Assembly (NCBI GenBank): GCA_024233595.1
Contig: JACKPK010000009.1
Span: 1-64,000 of the forward strand
Source: Deltaproteobacteria bacterium
GTDB taxonomy: Bacteria; UBA10199; JADGCS01
Length of the DNA: 64,000 bases
Direction of reading: 5' to 3'
The position numbers and the translations under genes are program-made. Shown piece after piece: positions 1 to 7,176 of the stretch. Below the pieces are notes generated by a model. That model had not been told where the DNA came from, did not search any database, and saw nothing but the letters and a program-made list of their open reading frames with translations. How positions within the stretch are numbered: the stretch's first letter is position 1; each line of letters starts with the position of its first letter.

Positions 1-17
1 ATCTGGCGAGTCCTAGA

Positions 18-45
18 CCCCGGATAGCTCTGCGATCTTCCGGGG
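18..45. repeat. Inverted repeat at the window edge
   Basis: CCCCGGA (18-24) and TCCGGGG (39-45) are perfect 7-bp complements around a 14-nt loop. No T tract follows on either strand, so a terminator role is only possible. It lies just beyond the stop of the minus-strand acetyltransferase gene. Confidence 0.35.
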
Positions 46-56
46 TGACGGGGTTG

Positions 57-593
57 TTAGCCAAGCGATAAGGTAAAAACATCATGATCAACCCAGCGGC
101 CATAAAGATTTTCAGCTTTTTCTATTTTTTTGAGGTGCTTTGCCCCTAGTCGTAAAGGAATTTTTTGGCTGCTTTCATTGGATGTTCCACACTTAAAGTA
201 GAAAGTTTGAATTTGAAAATTATTCTTTGCAAATTCCATAAATGAGCGTGCGGAAGATGTGACAATACCTTTTCCTTGCATGTTTTCAGCGAGCCAATAG
301 CCAAAGCTAGCTTCTTGATCGGGTGTAATGCGCAAGGTGATTAACCCCACAAGATTGTTATGGTGGTGGATGCCATAGCAAAGCTCGGTACCGGCTTTTG
401 CTGCCTTTATTGTGAATTGAATGAACGCATCAATGTCACTGAGAGATTGAGACTGATCAAGCCAGCCTAAATGTTGGCGAAGGTAAGCTCGATTTTTGTT
501 GATCAACTCCAAAAGCTCTTTAGCTTGAGAAGAAACCAATGGCTTTAAAATAAGGTTTTCTTGAACATGAATGATGTTGCTTTTAACAGTCAT
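57..593 (-). CDS. GNAT N-acetyltransferase, RimJ/RimL-like
   Basis: This 178-residue protein looks like a GNAT-fold acetyltransferase of the RimJ/RimL (ribosomal-protein N-acetyltransferase) type, which uses acetyl-CoA. Visible features are the N-terminal beta strand with LKPL, the segment FGYWLAENMQGKGIVTSSAR that carries the acetyl-CoA pyrophosphate-binding loop (variant Q-x-K-G-I), and a later SNESSQKIPLRLGA segment, the usual N-x-x-S-x-x-(I/V)-x-x-(R/K)-x-G-(F/A) signature. The start is supported by GGGAGG seven bases upstream. Length matches the family. The substrate cannot be deduced; RimL-like proteins also acetylate antibiotics or small amines. It is a single gene, divergent in content from its neighbours. 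Confidence 0.8.
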   Translation of the reverse strand: MTVKSNIIHVQENLILKPLVSSQAKELLELINKNRAYLRQHLGWLDQSQSLSDIDAFIQFTIKAAKAGTELCYGIHHHNNLVGLITLRITPDQEASFGYWLAENMQGKGIVTSSARSFMEFAKNNFQIQTFYFKCGTSNESSQKIPLRLGAKHLKKIEKAENLYGRWVDHDVFTLSLG

Positions 594-647
594 AAAGAAG
601 CCTCCCGAATGATAAAATCTTATGACGAAGCCGAGTTGCTTCTTCGA

Positions 648-1058
648 TCAACTCTCTTCCTCATGCTTTGGCAGATCGGCCACATCTTTGTACCAAGGTG
701 CGTGGTATTTCCAAAACACATTGGCGCTTGGGCTTGCTTCGGGATCTTCGTCTAGGCTGCCAGCAGGGATCAGGTAATATTTTTCGTTCTTGGTTTTCCA
801 TGGCATGTTAGAACCACAGGTGTTGCAGAAGGCTGTGCAAAAGAATTTGGCGGTGGGCAATTCAAAGCGAGTCACGCCTTGTTCGCCTTGTGTCCATTGG
901 AACTGATCTGTTTTTACAAGAATGTTAGCGGCGTGAGCTGTGCCAGAATTTTTTTGGCAGCGGCTGCAGTGGCAGTATTTAAAAAAGATGATGGGTTTGG
1001 TGATTTTGTAATGAACAGCCCCGCATAGGCAAGATCCCTGAATTGCTTTTGATTCCAT
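648..1058 (-). CDS. GFA (glutathione-dependent formaldehyde-activating enzyme-like) family protein
   Basis: A 136-residue zinc-binding protein of the GFA/CENP-V family. The N-terminal CLCGAVHY, the central CHCSRCQKNSG and the late FCNTCGSNMPW segments give the characteristic C-x-C, C-x-C-x-x-C and C-x-x-C ligand sets for two zinc ions. The family is named for S-hydroxymethylglutathione synthase activity, but most members have no demonstrated activity. GAGG lies six bases upstream of the ATG. It is transcribed in the same direction as the GNAT gene, with a 54-nt gap, so the two may be cotranscribed. Confidence 0.85.
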   Translation of the reverse strand: MESKAIQGSCLCGAVHYKITKPIIFFKYCHCSRCQKNSGTAHAANILVKTDQFQWTQGEQGVTRFELPTAKFFCTAFCNTCGSNMPWKTKNEKYYLIPAGSLDEDPEASPSANVFWKYHAPWYKDVADLPKHEEES

Positions 1059-1212
1059 TAAAAACCTCGGGTTAAAAAATTGTTTCTAAAGATTCTTAGC
1101 CACTTTGATTTTTTTAAACAAGAAAATGGTGGGGAGGGCAAATGGCACGCAAAGCCAAAAAATTTGCCTTTTTGCTGTTGTTTTGGCTAAGGGCTGTGCC
1201 TAGGAGAAAACT

Positions 1213-1905
1213 ATGGCAACCCTGACAATGACAAGACCCCTGGCGCATTTTGTAAACCAGCTTACTCGTATTGATTTATTTCCTGTTGATAGCGTGGTCG
1301 ACATAGATCCAACTTCATTTGATGTTGGTGTTCAACTCTACGATCAAAGAGCCGATACTCCAGATGGGGTATTGTGCCGCGCTAGCATCACTCATAATCA
1401 TTGTGATGCTCGCACTGTTTCCAGAATGCAATTTTGGGGTGAGTCTTTTCAACGCGAAGGAAGAATTGATTTTGGCACTATTTATAGTGGGGCAAGTCCT
1501 ACTGTTGTGGAGTCGGCACGGGTTAATGGGCCACACGCGTTGATTTTATCGATTGCGCTTTATTGTTTTGCTAAGGGCATTACTGACGAAGCTGATATTG
1601 CCAAGATTTTGCCAACGGTGGGAAGTTTAACTCGCCGCGCTTCATCGGATCAGTTCCCTAACATTGTGGGCAATATGGTGAAGTACATGCAACCTGAGGG
1701 GCTTGATTGGAATGACTACGCTGGCCATGCTTCTGGGTTATTAGATCGTATTTCAAATGAAGTTTTTCAGGCCGATAAGCTGGCAGAAGAATTAGCACAA
1801 CAGGCAGCTTTAAAGGCAGCAATCGATGCAGAAGTAGCTCTAGATGCTATAGTTGCTCTAGATGCTGAAAGAAGGCAGAGGTTGGACCAAATTGGTAGCA
1901 GATAG
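1213..1905 (+). CDS. Hypothetical protein
   Basis: A 230-residue protein I do not recognise. There is no signal peptide or membrane segment. The middle is globular in composition (for example TIYSGASPTVVESARVNG). The last 45 residues are Ala/Leu/Asp/Glu-rich and probably a single charged helix, with a short internal near-repeat (VALDAIVALDAE). GGAG lies six bases upstream of the ATG, a good ribosome site. The next gene starts 14 nt downstream on the same strand, suggesting a two-gene unit. Confidence 0.6.
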   Translation: MATLTMTRPLAHFVNQLTRIDLFPVDSVVDIDPTSFDVGVQLYDQRADTPDGVLCRASITHNHCDARTVSRMQFWGESFQREGRIDFGTIYSGASPTVVESARVNGPHALILSIALYCFAKGITDEADIAKILPTVGSLTRRASSDQFPNIVGNMVKYMQPEGLDWNDYAGHASGLLDRISNEVFQADKLAEELAQQAALKAAIDAEVALDAIVALDAERRQRLDQIGSR

Positions 1906-1919
1906 GTTATAACTGAGGC

Positions 1920-2801
1920 ATGGTGTTTTTTCCCCACATCTCATCAAACTCTCTTGATTCCAACATTTATAAGAGTGGTGTGTTTAAAATGGAGATGGGG
2001 CTTTCGCCCCTAAAGGATGAGAAAATCTTTTGGGTCGATGAACAACGGGAATTGTTTTTAGAAAATAAGTGCCAAGCTAGGGAAGAGGCCATTCAAAAAT
2101 ACTACGCCACCAGGCCGGCGTTTTCTGATCCATTAAAATCTTTGGTTGCCGAGCAACTCCAGAAAATCTTTAAAGCAGAGTGGCCCGGTGTTTGGGACGA
2201 AAAAAGCACAGTGGTTTTTTCAGATCAATTTGATGCTTTTTGTTCGCAGGTGCAGGAAGACATTGCTGTTGTTCAGGTTTCATCTGGAACAAATAAAGCG
2301 CTGGCTATTCACCTTTGTGCGCCCAATCATTGGGACGCAAATGATAAAATAGACAAAGATTTTTTAGACATTCATCAACCCGTTCCGGGTATGACTAAAA
2401 TCAATTCCCAGATTCAAAACGTATTAGAAAGTTTGGTGCAGAGTGGGGCCCCAGTCACACGTTCTGTTTGGGGGCTGAGCACAGACACACGATTGAATCA
2501 TCATCCCATTGCTCCACAGGGGATGAATCCAGAGGAATGGCAAGGTCGTTCCTTTGATCCCAAGAATCCTAAACTTTATGTGCGGGTAGAACGGCAAGTT
2601 TTGTTGGCGATTCCACAAAGTGATCTTTTGGTTTTCACCATCAGGACTTTTTTTAAAAATGTTTTGGGTATGGATGCTAAAACCAAACAAGCCATTGCTG
2701 AGGCTGTTCGGGGAATGCCTGCCGACATTGCTGCCTACAAAGGGTTGGGTGATGCGCAAATAAAAGAAGCAGTGTGTTCTTATTTGCTGCAAACTAGTTA
2801 A
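1920..2801 (+). CDS. Hypothetical protein
   Basis: A 293-residue cytosolic-looking protein of unknown function, 14 nt downstream of the preceding unknown gene. Mixed alpha/beta composition, no membrane segment or recognised motif. The start is uncertain: ATG at 1920 has GAGG almost touching it, while ATG at 1989 (residue 24) has only a weak purine stretch. A small GGGGC-TTTC-GCCCC hairpin sits at about 1996-2009, just inside either version; it is probably coding sequence but could affect initiation. Codon use resembles the rest of the window. Confidence 0.55.
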   Translation: MVFFPHISSNSLDSNIYKSGVFKMEMGLSPLKDEKIFWVDEQRELFLENKCQAREEAIQKYYATRPAFSDPLKSLVAEQLQKIFKAEWPGVWDEKSTVVFSDQFDAFCSQVQEDIAVVQVSSGTNKALAIHLCAPNHWDANDKIDKDFLDIHQPVPGMTKINSQIQNVLESLVQSGAPVTRSVWGLSTDTRLNHHPIAPQGMNPEEWQGRSFDPKNPKLYVRVERQVLLAIPQSDLLVFTIRTFFKNVLGMDAKTKQAIAEAVRGMPADIAAYKGLGDAQIKEAVCSYLLQTS

Positions 2802-2829
2802 AGGCTGTTACGCAAAAACCTCTGTATTT

Positions 2830-3256
2830 TGGCTCAAACAAATCTTGCGCACCGCTCCATATCAAAGCTTTGAATTGCTGGCGGTGTTTTGTCTTAACGA
2901 CTCATCTAAAACAATCATTTTGTGCGAATAAAATCATTAAATGTTGTGGTGCGAATCGGTGCAAAGTAATCTGCAAGCCAAAATACACTTTGGGGAGTTT
3001 TGTTTGAGCTCGTCGCGTGTTTTAATCCGTGGTCAGGTGAAACGTAACCAAACCGTTGTCAATTTGTGATGAGCCTTAAACGAGTAGGCCAAAAGTGTTT
3101 CTGGCAGCAAACCTGTCGACACTTTTAGTAGCTGTAACCGCTCACGGATAAAAGGCGGCTGGCTGCTCTAAAGTCGCCTTTGTCTCTCTTTGGTTCAAAC
3201 GGTTGATGAGTGCCTGCATCTCCAGCTCAGTGTAAAGGTTTAGCGAGCAGGCTTTT
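2830..3256 (-). pseudogene. Gene remnants in several minus-strand frames
   Basis: No intact gene lies here. On the minus strand short protein-like stretches appear in different frames: one beginning LEMQALINRLNQRETKA (about 3140-3226) and one reading LPETLLAYSFKAHHKLTTV (about 3036-3107). They are separated by stops and frame changes. They continue the broken gene just to the right, so this is probably its 3' end or a second decayed gene. No homology can be named from the fragments. Confidence 0.35.
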
Positions 3257-3787
3257 TTATCGGAAGCTGGTGTACCCCTTTTCCGAAACACTAGCCAGAC
3301 CCACAAGACCTGTTAAGCCTAACGCACCGATCAAAAGTGGTTGGCTTTTGGAGCCTGTTAATAAAACAGTTCCCAGTGATAAACCCGTGCCACTTGCCAA
3401 AAGACCTCCTGACGAAACGGCGAGCACTTTGTTTTCGTTTTCGTCTTTGGAAATCGAATCGGTAAAAACGCAGTGATTGTCTTAAAAGGCGTTCTTTTTG
3501 CCAGCAGTCACAAACATGCGGACAGGGCCGTCGTTTATCATTAAATCAAAAACAGCGTGCGTGAGCTCGTGGTAAAAATCATGAGACCAATTGCTGGGAG
3601 AATTTTTTAGAGAATCTCGATTCAGTCGTATTAATTGTAGGTCAGATCGTACATGGTAAATGAAATCGTGACCTGCATTGAAGTCTTGATTTTTCTCATA
3701 ATTTGCAGCATAAAGCGAATGTCTTCGGTTGATGTGATGCCTTGCTGCTTGCAAAAAATCCCGCAGGCAAGGTGGCGTTTTTATCAA
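3257..3787 (-). pseudogene. Fragment with HELTH metalloprotease-like motif and hydrophobic tail, interrupted by an in-frame stop
   Basis: One minus-strand frame runs from a TTG at 3787 to a TAA at 3257-3259 and is interrupted once, by TAA at 3482-3484. The first part (101 residues) contains DFYHELTHAVFDL, an H-E-x-x-H pattern typical of zinc metallopeptidases. After the stop, the same frame continues for about 74 residues with a hydrophobic Gly/Leu-rich membrane-like segment (about 3290-3400). Upstream the frame is entered from another frame (see 3784-4639). The fragment looks like part of a decayed or mis-sequenced secreted or membrane-anchored protein. Two separate small genes are a less likely alternative. 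Confidence 0.45.
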
Positions 3788-4639
3788 AACAGCTTGAGTT
3801 TTTGGGTTTCGAATTTGGTCATTTGACTGTTGCAGACCACCACGTCTTGTCCGGCAAACTCAGTGTTGCTTGTGCGGGTGGCGTTTTGCGGAATGATCTG
3901 AAAGCTTTTGCTACGGCCCAATCTGTCGAGCGGCCACCAAAAGACGATGGTTTCGGGCAGGTTTCCCCAACAAGGAATCAAGGTTCTTCTTTGTAGGCTC
4001 CAATGCGTGAGTAAGCGATTATTTTTCAAAATTGTTTGTTGTAAATTTCGCGTATTCAGACGCGTATTGGCGAAATAGCGATTCTGGTTTAAGTATCTCA
4101 GTTTGCTTGTGCTGCTAAATTAATAAAGAAGGTTTCCTAAAATGCCACCACTTTCACAGGTTTGTTCTTGCTCGTTTAAAATTTGAACTCGTGATTGCTT
4201 GGGATCAGTCTTAAGAGTGATGGTGGCAAAGTTCTCACCTGTTTCGCGAATGCTTAAAGTCCACTGAATGGATTTATCAACACATTCGGGCACACCAATG
4301 CCATTGAAAAGAGGTTTAAAAATCATGTTAGCCCAACTTGGTCAGTAAAGAAAATCCAATGTCTGATCTGGATGGTAGTAACCACTCAAATTTAGCCACG
4401 TAGTTCCAACAAGTGCTGCCAGTTAAAGGCGTTTTGTTTTCGATTTTAAAATTCAGGTATTTGTAGAAAATGTTTCTATGGTATTGAGTTCTTCTTGGTG
4501 CTACAGAAAAGCGTTGGGGCCAGCAAAAGATAATAATACGAGGCGGCTTCAGGTTGAGTTCTTGTCTGCGCCGGCAGCTTCTAAAAAATAAGGCAACAAT
4601 GGGGTCGTTAAAATAATTATCAGGGATGCGAAATGCCAA
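3784..4639 (-). pseudogene. 5' part of the frameshifted minus-strand gene
   Basis: Minus-strand translation gives successive protein-like pieces in alternating frames. The first starts at a TTG at 4639, preceded by AAGGAG and beginning LAFRIPDNYFNDP. An overlapping frame reads LPYFLEAAGADKNST. Next comes a 68-residue piece (4326-4120) containing SIQWTLSIRETGENFATI, then an 81-residue piece (4029-3784) containing NLPETIVFWWPLDRLGRS. None is long enough to be a normal gene, and all share strand and order with the HELTH fragment. I cannot name the family. The pattern is that of one gene of roughly 450-500 codons with several indels. Confidence 0.4.
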
Positions 4640-4690
4640 GCTGTGCTCCTTAAAGCCTGATTAGGAAACAATTTGGCGGCCAAGGTCAAT

Positions 4691-4712
4691 AAAAAAATGC
4701 CCCCTAGGGGCT
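4691..4712 (-). terminator. Rho-independent terminator (minus strand)
   Basis: GCCCC (4699-4703) pairs with GGGGC (4707-4711) around a 3-nt loop. Read on the minus strand, the stem is followed by A and then seven T residues. It would end transcription arriving from the SecD-head-like gene at 5125-5502. Confidence 0.5.
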
Positions 4713-4731
4713 TTCCTGTTTGGAGGCAGGG

Positions 4732-4766
4732 ATTTTACCAGGAAGTTTGGAACTCCCCGGTAAAAT
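4732..4766. repeat. 8-bp inverted repeat upstream of the XRE gene
   Basis: ATTTTACC (4732-4739) and GGTAAAAT (4759-4766) are perfect complements around a 19-nt spacer. It lies about 100 bp upstream of the XRE regulator and has no T tract. It could be a hairpin or a protein-binding palindrome. Confidence 0.35.
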
Positions 4767-4794
4767 TTATAAAATGAGGATCAGGGCATATTGA

Positions 4795-4840
4795 TTGAAA
4801 GCTTCAAAGAAAGTTCAATATATCGGACTACTATATCGGA
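4795..4840 (+). promoter_or_regulatory. Promoter with overlapping 9-bp direct repeat, candidate autoregulatory operator
   Basis: TTGAAA (4795-4800) and TATATC (4819-4824), 18 bp apart, resemble a sigma-70 promoter. TATATCGGA occurs twice as an exact direct repeat (4819-4827 and 4832-4840, 13-bp period). The first copy covers the -10 and the second lies 21 bp before the XRE ATG. This placement suits a repressor site. Confidence 0.45.
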
Positions 4841-4861
4841 ATCAAGTGCTAACTTCGCTTT

Positions 4862-5116
4862 ATGGGAACACGCACAAAACCAAAGCTCAATAAATCTAAA
4901 TCCGAAGAAAAATTCCTAAAGCAATTAGGGCAATGCATTGTTAAAGAGGCAAATACAAAAGAGATTAGTATAGAGAGGCTTGCGTTTGAAGCCGATATTT
5001 CAAAATCGTATTTGTATGATCTGGTTAAAGGGCAGGCTAATCCTTCTGTTGTGATCTTGTTGCGTGTTGCTGATTGCTTGGGGATCAAGTTGAGTAAGAT
5101 TTTACCCGATAAATAG
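4862..5116 (+). CDS. XRE-family helix-turn-helix transcriptional regulator
   Basis: An 84-residue, single-domain Cro/C1-type DNA-binding protein. After a Lys-rich N-terminus (residues 1-20), residues 30-82 form the HTH_3 fold, with ISIERLAFEADISKSYLYDL as helices 2-3 and VVILLRVADCLGIKLSKIL as the closing helices. It has no effector domain, so it probably acts as a simple dimeric repressor. An exact 9-bp direct repeat overlapping the likely promoter upstream suggests autoregulation. It converges with the SecD-head-like gene (8-nt gap). Its targets are unknown; this type is common beside mobile elements and toxin systems, but neither is intact here. Confidence 0.8.
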   Translation: MGTRTKPKLNKSKSEEKFLKQLGQCIVKEANTKEISIERLAFEADISKSYLYDLVKGQANPSVVILLRVADCLGIKLSKILPDK

Positions 5117-5124
5117 TTCTTCTT

Positions 5125-5502
5125 TTATTTCTCTTTTTTTGTCTGTAATTTTTTTAATGTTTTCTCAGCGTTTTGTGTGCCTTTAAAAGGATTAGAGACG
5201 ATGACTCCTGATTTGATGGGCGCCTTTATGATAGAAGAAGAGATCGTTTTATTTTGAAAAAGAATATTTAGTTTGGACCCAATGTTATTTGCAGTCAATG
5301 CAGTCAACTCATGAGAGGCTTTTTTAGATAGCTTTATAGAGATTCTAATCTCTTCTGTTTTAGAGGGCTGAATCCATGCTTTTTCGATATTTTTAGAATC
5401 AATTGTAAAAATTAAATCGCTATTGCTTGCGTGAGCAAATGAAGAGATTAATAAGGTCATAATAACCAGAATTTTGCAGATTAAGTTATTCATAAAATCC
5501 AT
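5125..5502 (-). CDS. Exported protein resembling the SecD P1-head subdomain
   Basis: A 125-residue protein with a Sec-type signal peptide (residues about 1-26, ending SSFAHA-S). The mature part resembles the periplasmic P1-head subdomain of SecD: an initial segment with SDLIFTIDSKNIEKA, then ALTANNIGSKLNILFQNKTI, then IIKAPIKSG. It lacks the membrane helices of SecD, so it is a stand-alone periplasmic version whose role is unknown. The start may be ATG at 5502 or the ATG three codons later. The terminator at 4691-4712 would end this transcript. The family assignment rests on pattern memory, not a search. Confidence 0.6.
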   Translation of the reverse strand: MDFMNNLICKILVIMTLLISSFAHASNSDLIFTIDSKNIEKAWIQPSKTEEIRISIKLSKKASHELTALTANNIGSKLNILFQNKTISSSIIKAPIKSGVIVSNPFKGTQNAEKTLKKLQTKKEK

Positions 5503-5631
5503 TCATTTAGAGAAAGCAAACTGCATACCATCAAACTTCAGAGAAAGATTTTAAAAAAATAAATTAAAAATAAATGCTTAGGTAAAATGATTTTTCTAAA
5601 AAAGTTTAAGAGTGTTGATTTGATTCGACAC

Positions 5632-5649
5632 TGTTCAGGATAATGAACA
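5632..5649. repeat. TGTTCA-N6-TGAACA palindrome
   Basis: A perfect 6-bp inverted repeat (5632-5637 and 5644-5649) in the AT-rich gap between the radical SAM gene and the SecD-head-like gene. It is a plausible operator for the downstream minus-strand gene. No T tract argues against a terminator. Confidence 0.3.
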
Positions 5650-5659
5650 TATTTGCTCA

Positions 5660-6733
5660 TTAAAACAAGCCCAGTTGCCTTTCGTCTTTTCTAATAAATT
5701 CCGAAGTGCTCAGCGCCGGCAGGCTTTTGTCTAAATTGAACTTACGGCTCATGACTTTAAACATTTTGGCAATTTGTTCAGCGTATTCACCTTGTCCCCG
5801 CATGCGTTGTTTAAAATCCGCATTGTAAAGTTTGCCGCCACGTAAATCTAAAAGCCGATTTAAAACCTTTTGTTTGCGATCGGGGTAGTGTTCTTGCAAC
5901 CAATCGCTAAAGAGATCTTTGATGGCGTAGGGCAAGCGCAACAGAATGTAGCTAGCCGAGCCAGCCCCCACATTGGCCACTTGCTCTAAAATGGCGGGTA
6001 TTTCGTATTCGTTAAGAGCAGGGATGACGGGGGCAATCATGACCCCAACAGGAACGCCAGCGTCTTTGAGTGCCTCGATGGTGTCTAGACGTTGCCGTGG
6101 TTGTGAAGCGCGTGGTTCTAATTGGCGAGAGAACTTGGAATCTAACGAGGTGACCGAAACAAAAACCGAAACCAAATTTTTGCTGGCGAGTTTTTTTAAG
6201 AGGTCGGTATCGCGCAACACTAAATTATTTTTGGTGACAATGCCGACGGGGTTTTGAAATTCTAAAAACACTTCTAGGCTTTGGCGTGTGATCTGCAATT
6301 GTTTTTCGATGGGTTGGTAAGGATCAGTGTTGGCGCCCATGGCGACTAATTTTGGTTTCCAGGATTTGGCAGCCAAAGCTTTTCTGAGCAAGGCAGGAGC
6401 GTCTTTTTTGACAAGGATGCGGGATTCAAAATCGAGACCCGATGAAAAGCCCAAGTACTCGTGAGAGGGCCTGGCGTAACAATAGACACAACCATGCTCG
6501 CAGCCACGGTAGGGATTGAGGCTAGCTTCAAAAGGGATGTCGGGGCTTTGGTTAAAGGACAGGGCTGATTTTGATTTATCTATATAATAGCGCGTTTTGC
6601 GGTCGGGATCGTCACAGGTGATTTCGCTGAGTTCGATTTGGGAATCGATACTTTCGAAGCGGTTTTGCGGGTTCAGAGAGGTGCCCCGGCCACGGTGCTT
6701 TTTGTGCGCTGTTTCTGTGTGATTCACTTCCAT
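5660..6733 (-). CDS. PA0069-family radical SAM protein
   Basis: A 357-residue radical SAM enzyme. The N-terminus has RGRGTSLNPQNRFE, typical of the PA0069/Rv2578c group, followed by the [4Fe-4S] cluster motif C-E-H-G-C-V-Y-C-Y-A (C-x4-C-x-x-C pattern) near residue 80, then LGFSSGLDFESRILVKKDA. These proteins are distantly related to spore photoproduct lyase; their reaction is not established. Length and C-terminal RRGQ-like segment (MRGQGEY) fit the family. The palindromic GAACGTTC at 6749-6756 lies just upstream of the start and may be an operator. No clear Shine-Dalgarno is visible. Confidence 0.85.
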   Translation of the reverse strand: MEVNHTETAHKKHRGRGTSLNPQNRFESIDSQIELSEITCDDPDRKTRYYIDKSKSALSFNQSPDIPFEASLNPYRGCEHGCVYCYARPSHEYLGFSSGLDFESRILVKKDAPALLRKALAAKSWKPKLVAMGANTDPYQPIEKQLQITRQSLEVFLEFQNPVGIVTKNNLVLRDTDLLKKLASKNLVSVFVSVTSLDSKFSRQLEPRASQPRQRLDTIEALKDAGVPVGVMIAPVIPALNEYEIPAILEQVANVGAGSASYILLRLPYAIKDLFSDWLQEHYPDRKQKVLNRLLDLRGGKLYNADFKQRMRGQGEYAEQIAKMFKVMSRKFNLDKSLPALSTSEFIRKDERQLGLF

Positions 6734-6748
6734 TTTTGTAACGTGTAC

Positions 6749-6756
6749 GAACGTTC
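6749..6756. promoter_or_regulatory. GAACGTTC palindrome upstream of the radical SAM gene
   Basis: An 8-bp perfect palindrome set in ACGAACGTTCAC, 16 bp upstream of the minus-strand ATG. Similar cores occur in operators of TetR-type repressors. No such regulator is encoded in the window, so this is weak. Confidence 0.25.
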
Positions 6757-6800
6757 ACTTTTTTTCAAGGGAAAAGAGAGCGTTAAATTTTTTTAAATTA

Positions 6801-6819
6801 TACCTTGCAATACAAGGTA
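6801..6819 (+). promoter_or_regulatory. Candidate PadR operator (7-bp inverted repeat)
   Basis: TACCTTG (6801-6807), CAATA spacer, CAAGGTA (6813-6819): a perfect inverted repeat 25 bp before the padR-like ATG, in AT-rich promoter-like DNA. Position and symmetry fit autorepression by the dimeric PadR protein. Confidence 0.6.
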
Positions 6820-6843
6820 ATATTGTTTTACATAGATTCGTAG

Positions 6844-7173
6844 ATGGATATTGAAAAATGGAAATTACAGAGTCGTAAGGGGTTAATAGAGCTTTTGCTC
6901 TTGAACCTCATTAACCAGAAGAAGAGCATCTATGGCTTAGAGATCATCGAATTTCTGGCAGAGGCCGGTTTAGATTTATCGGAAGGAACGCTTTACCCGC
7001 TTCTGACTCGGTTGACCAAAGAGGGGACATTAAAGCCAAAGTGGGTCACGGAAAATACTTCGGGTCATCCTCGTAAGTATTATGAATTAACCGCAGCTGG
7101 AAAAAATGCTCTTCATAGTATGAATGATCATTGGCAGCAGATGATAGTCGTTTTTGATAGTGTGAAAGGATAA
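6844..7173 (+). CDS. PadR-family transcriptional regulator
   Basis: A 109-residue winged-helix protein. LLLLNLINQKKSIYGLEIIEFL is the PadR helix 1-2 signature, LSEGTLYPLLTRLTKEG the recognition helix, and SGHPRKYYELTAAGK the wing with its usual G-(H/R)-P-R-K-Y-Y motif. PadR proteins are dimeric repressors, usually autoregulated and linked to membrane-stress or transport genes. A perfect inverted repeat lies 25 bp upstream. The next gene starts three nucleotides after the stop, the common PadR / DUF1700 arrangement in which the partner is a membrane protein of unknown function. Confidence 0.9.
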   Translation: MDIEKWKLQSRKGLIELLLLNLINQKKSIYGLEIIEFLAEAGLDLSEGTLYPLLTRLTKEGTLKPKWVTENTSGHPRKYYELTAAGKNALHSMNDHWQQMIVVFDSVKG

Positions 7174-7176
7174 GTT

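Noticed and set aside
561..755. Plus-strand frame across the two minus-strand genes at the left end
   Set aside because: It overlaps the starts and ends of the GNAT and GFA genes, has no ribosome site and an unnatural composition.
3210..3476. Plus-strand frame of 88 codons over the remnant region
   Set aside because: The minus strand carries more protein-like, hydrophobic and HELTH-linked sequence; this frame is its antisense shadow.
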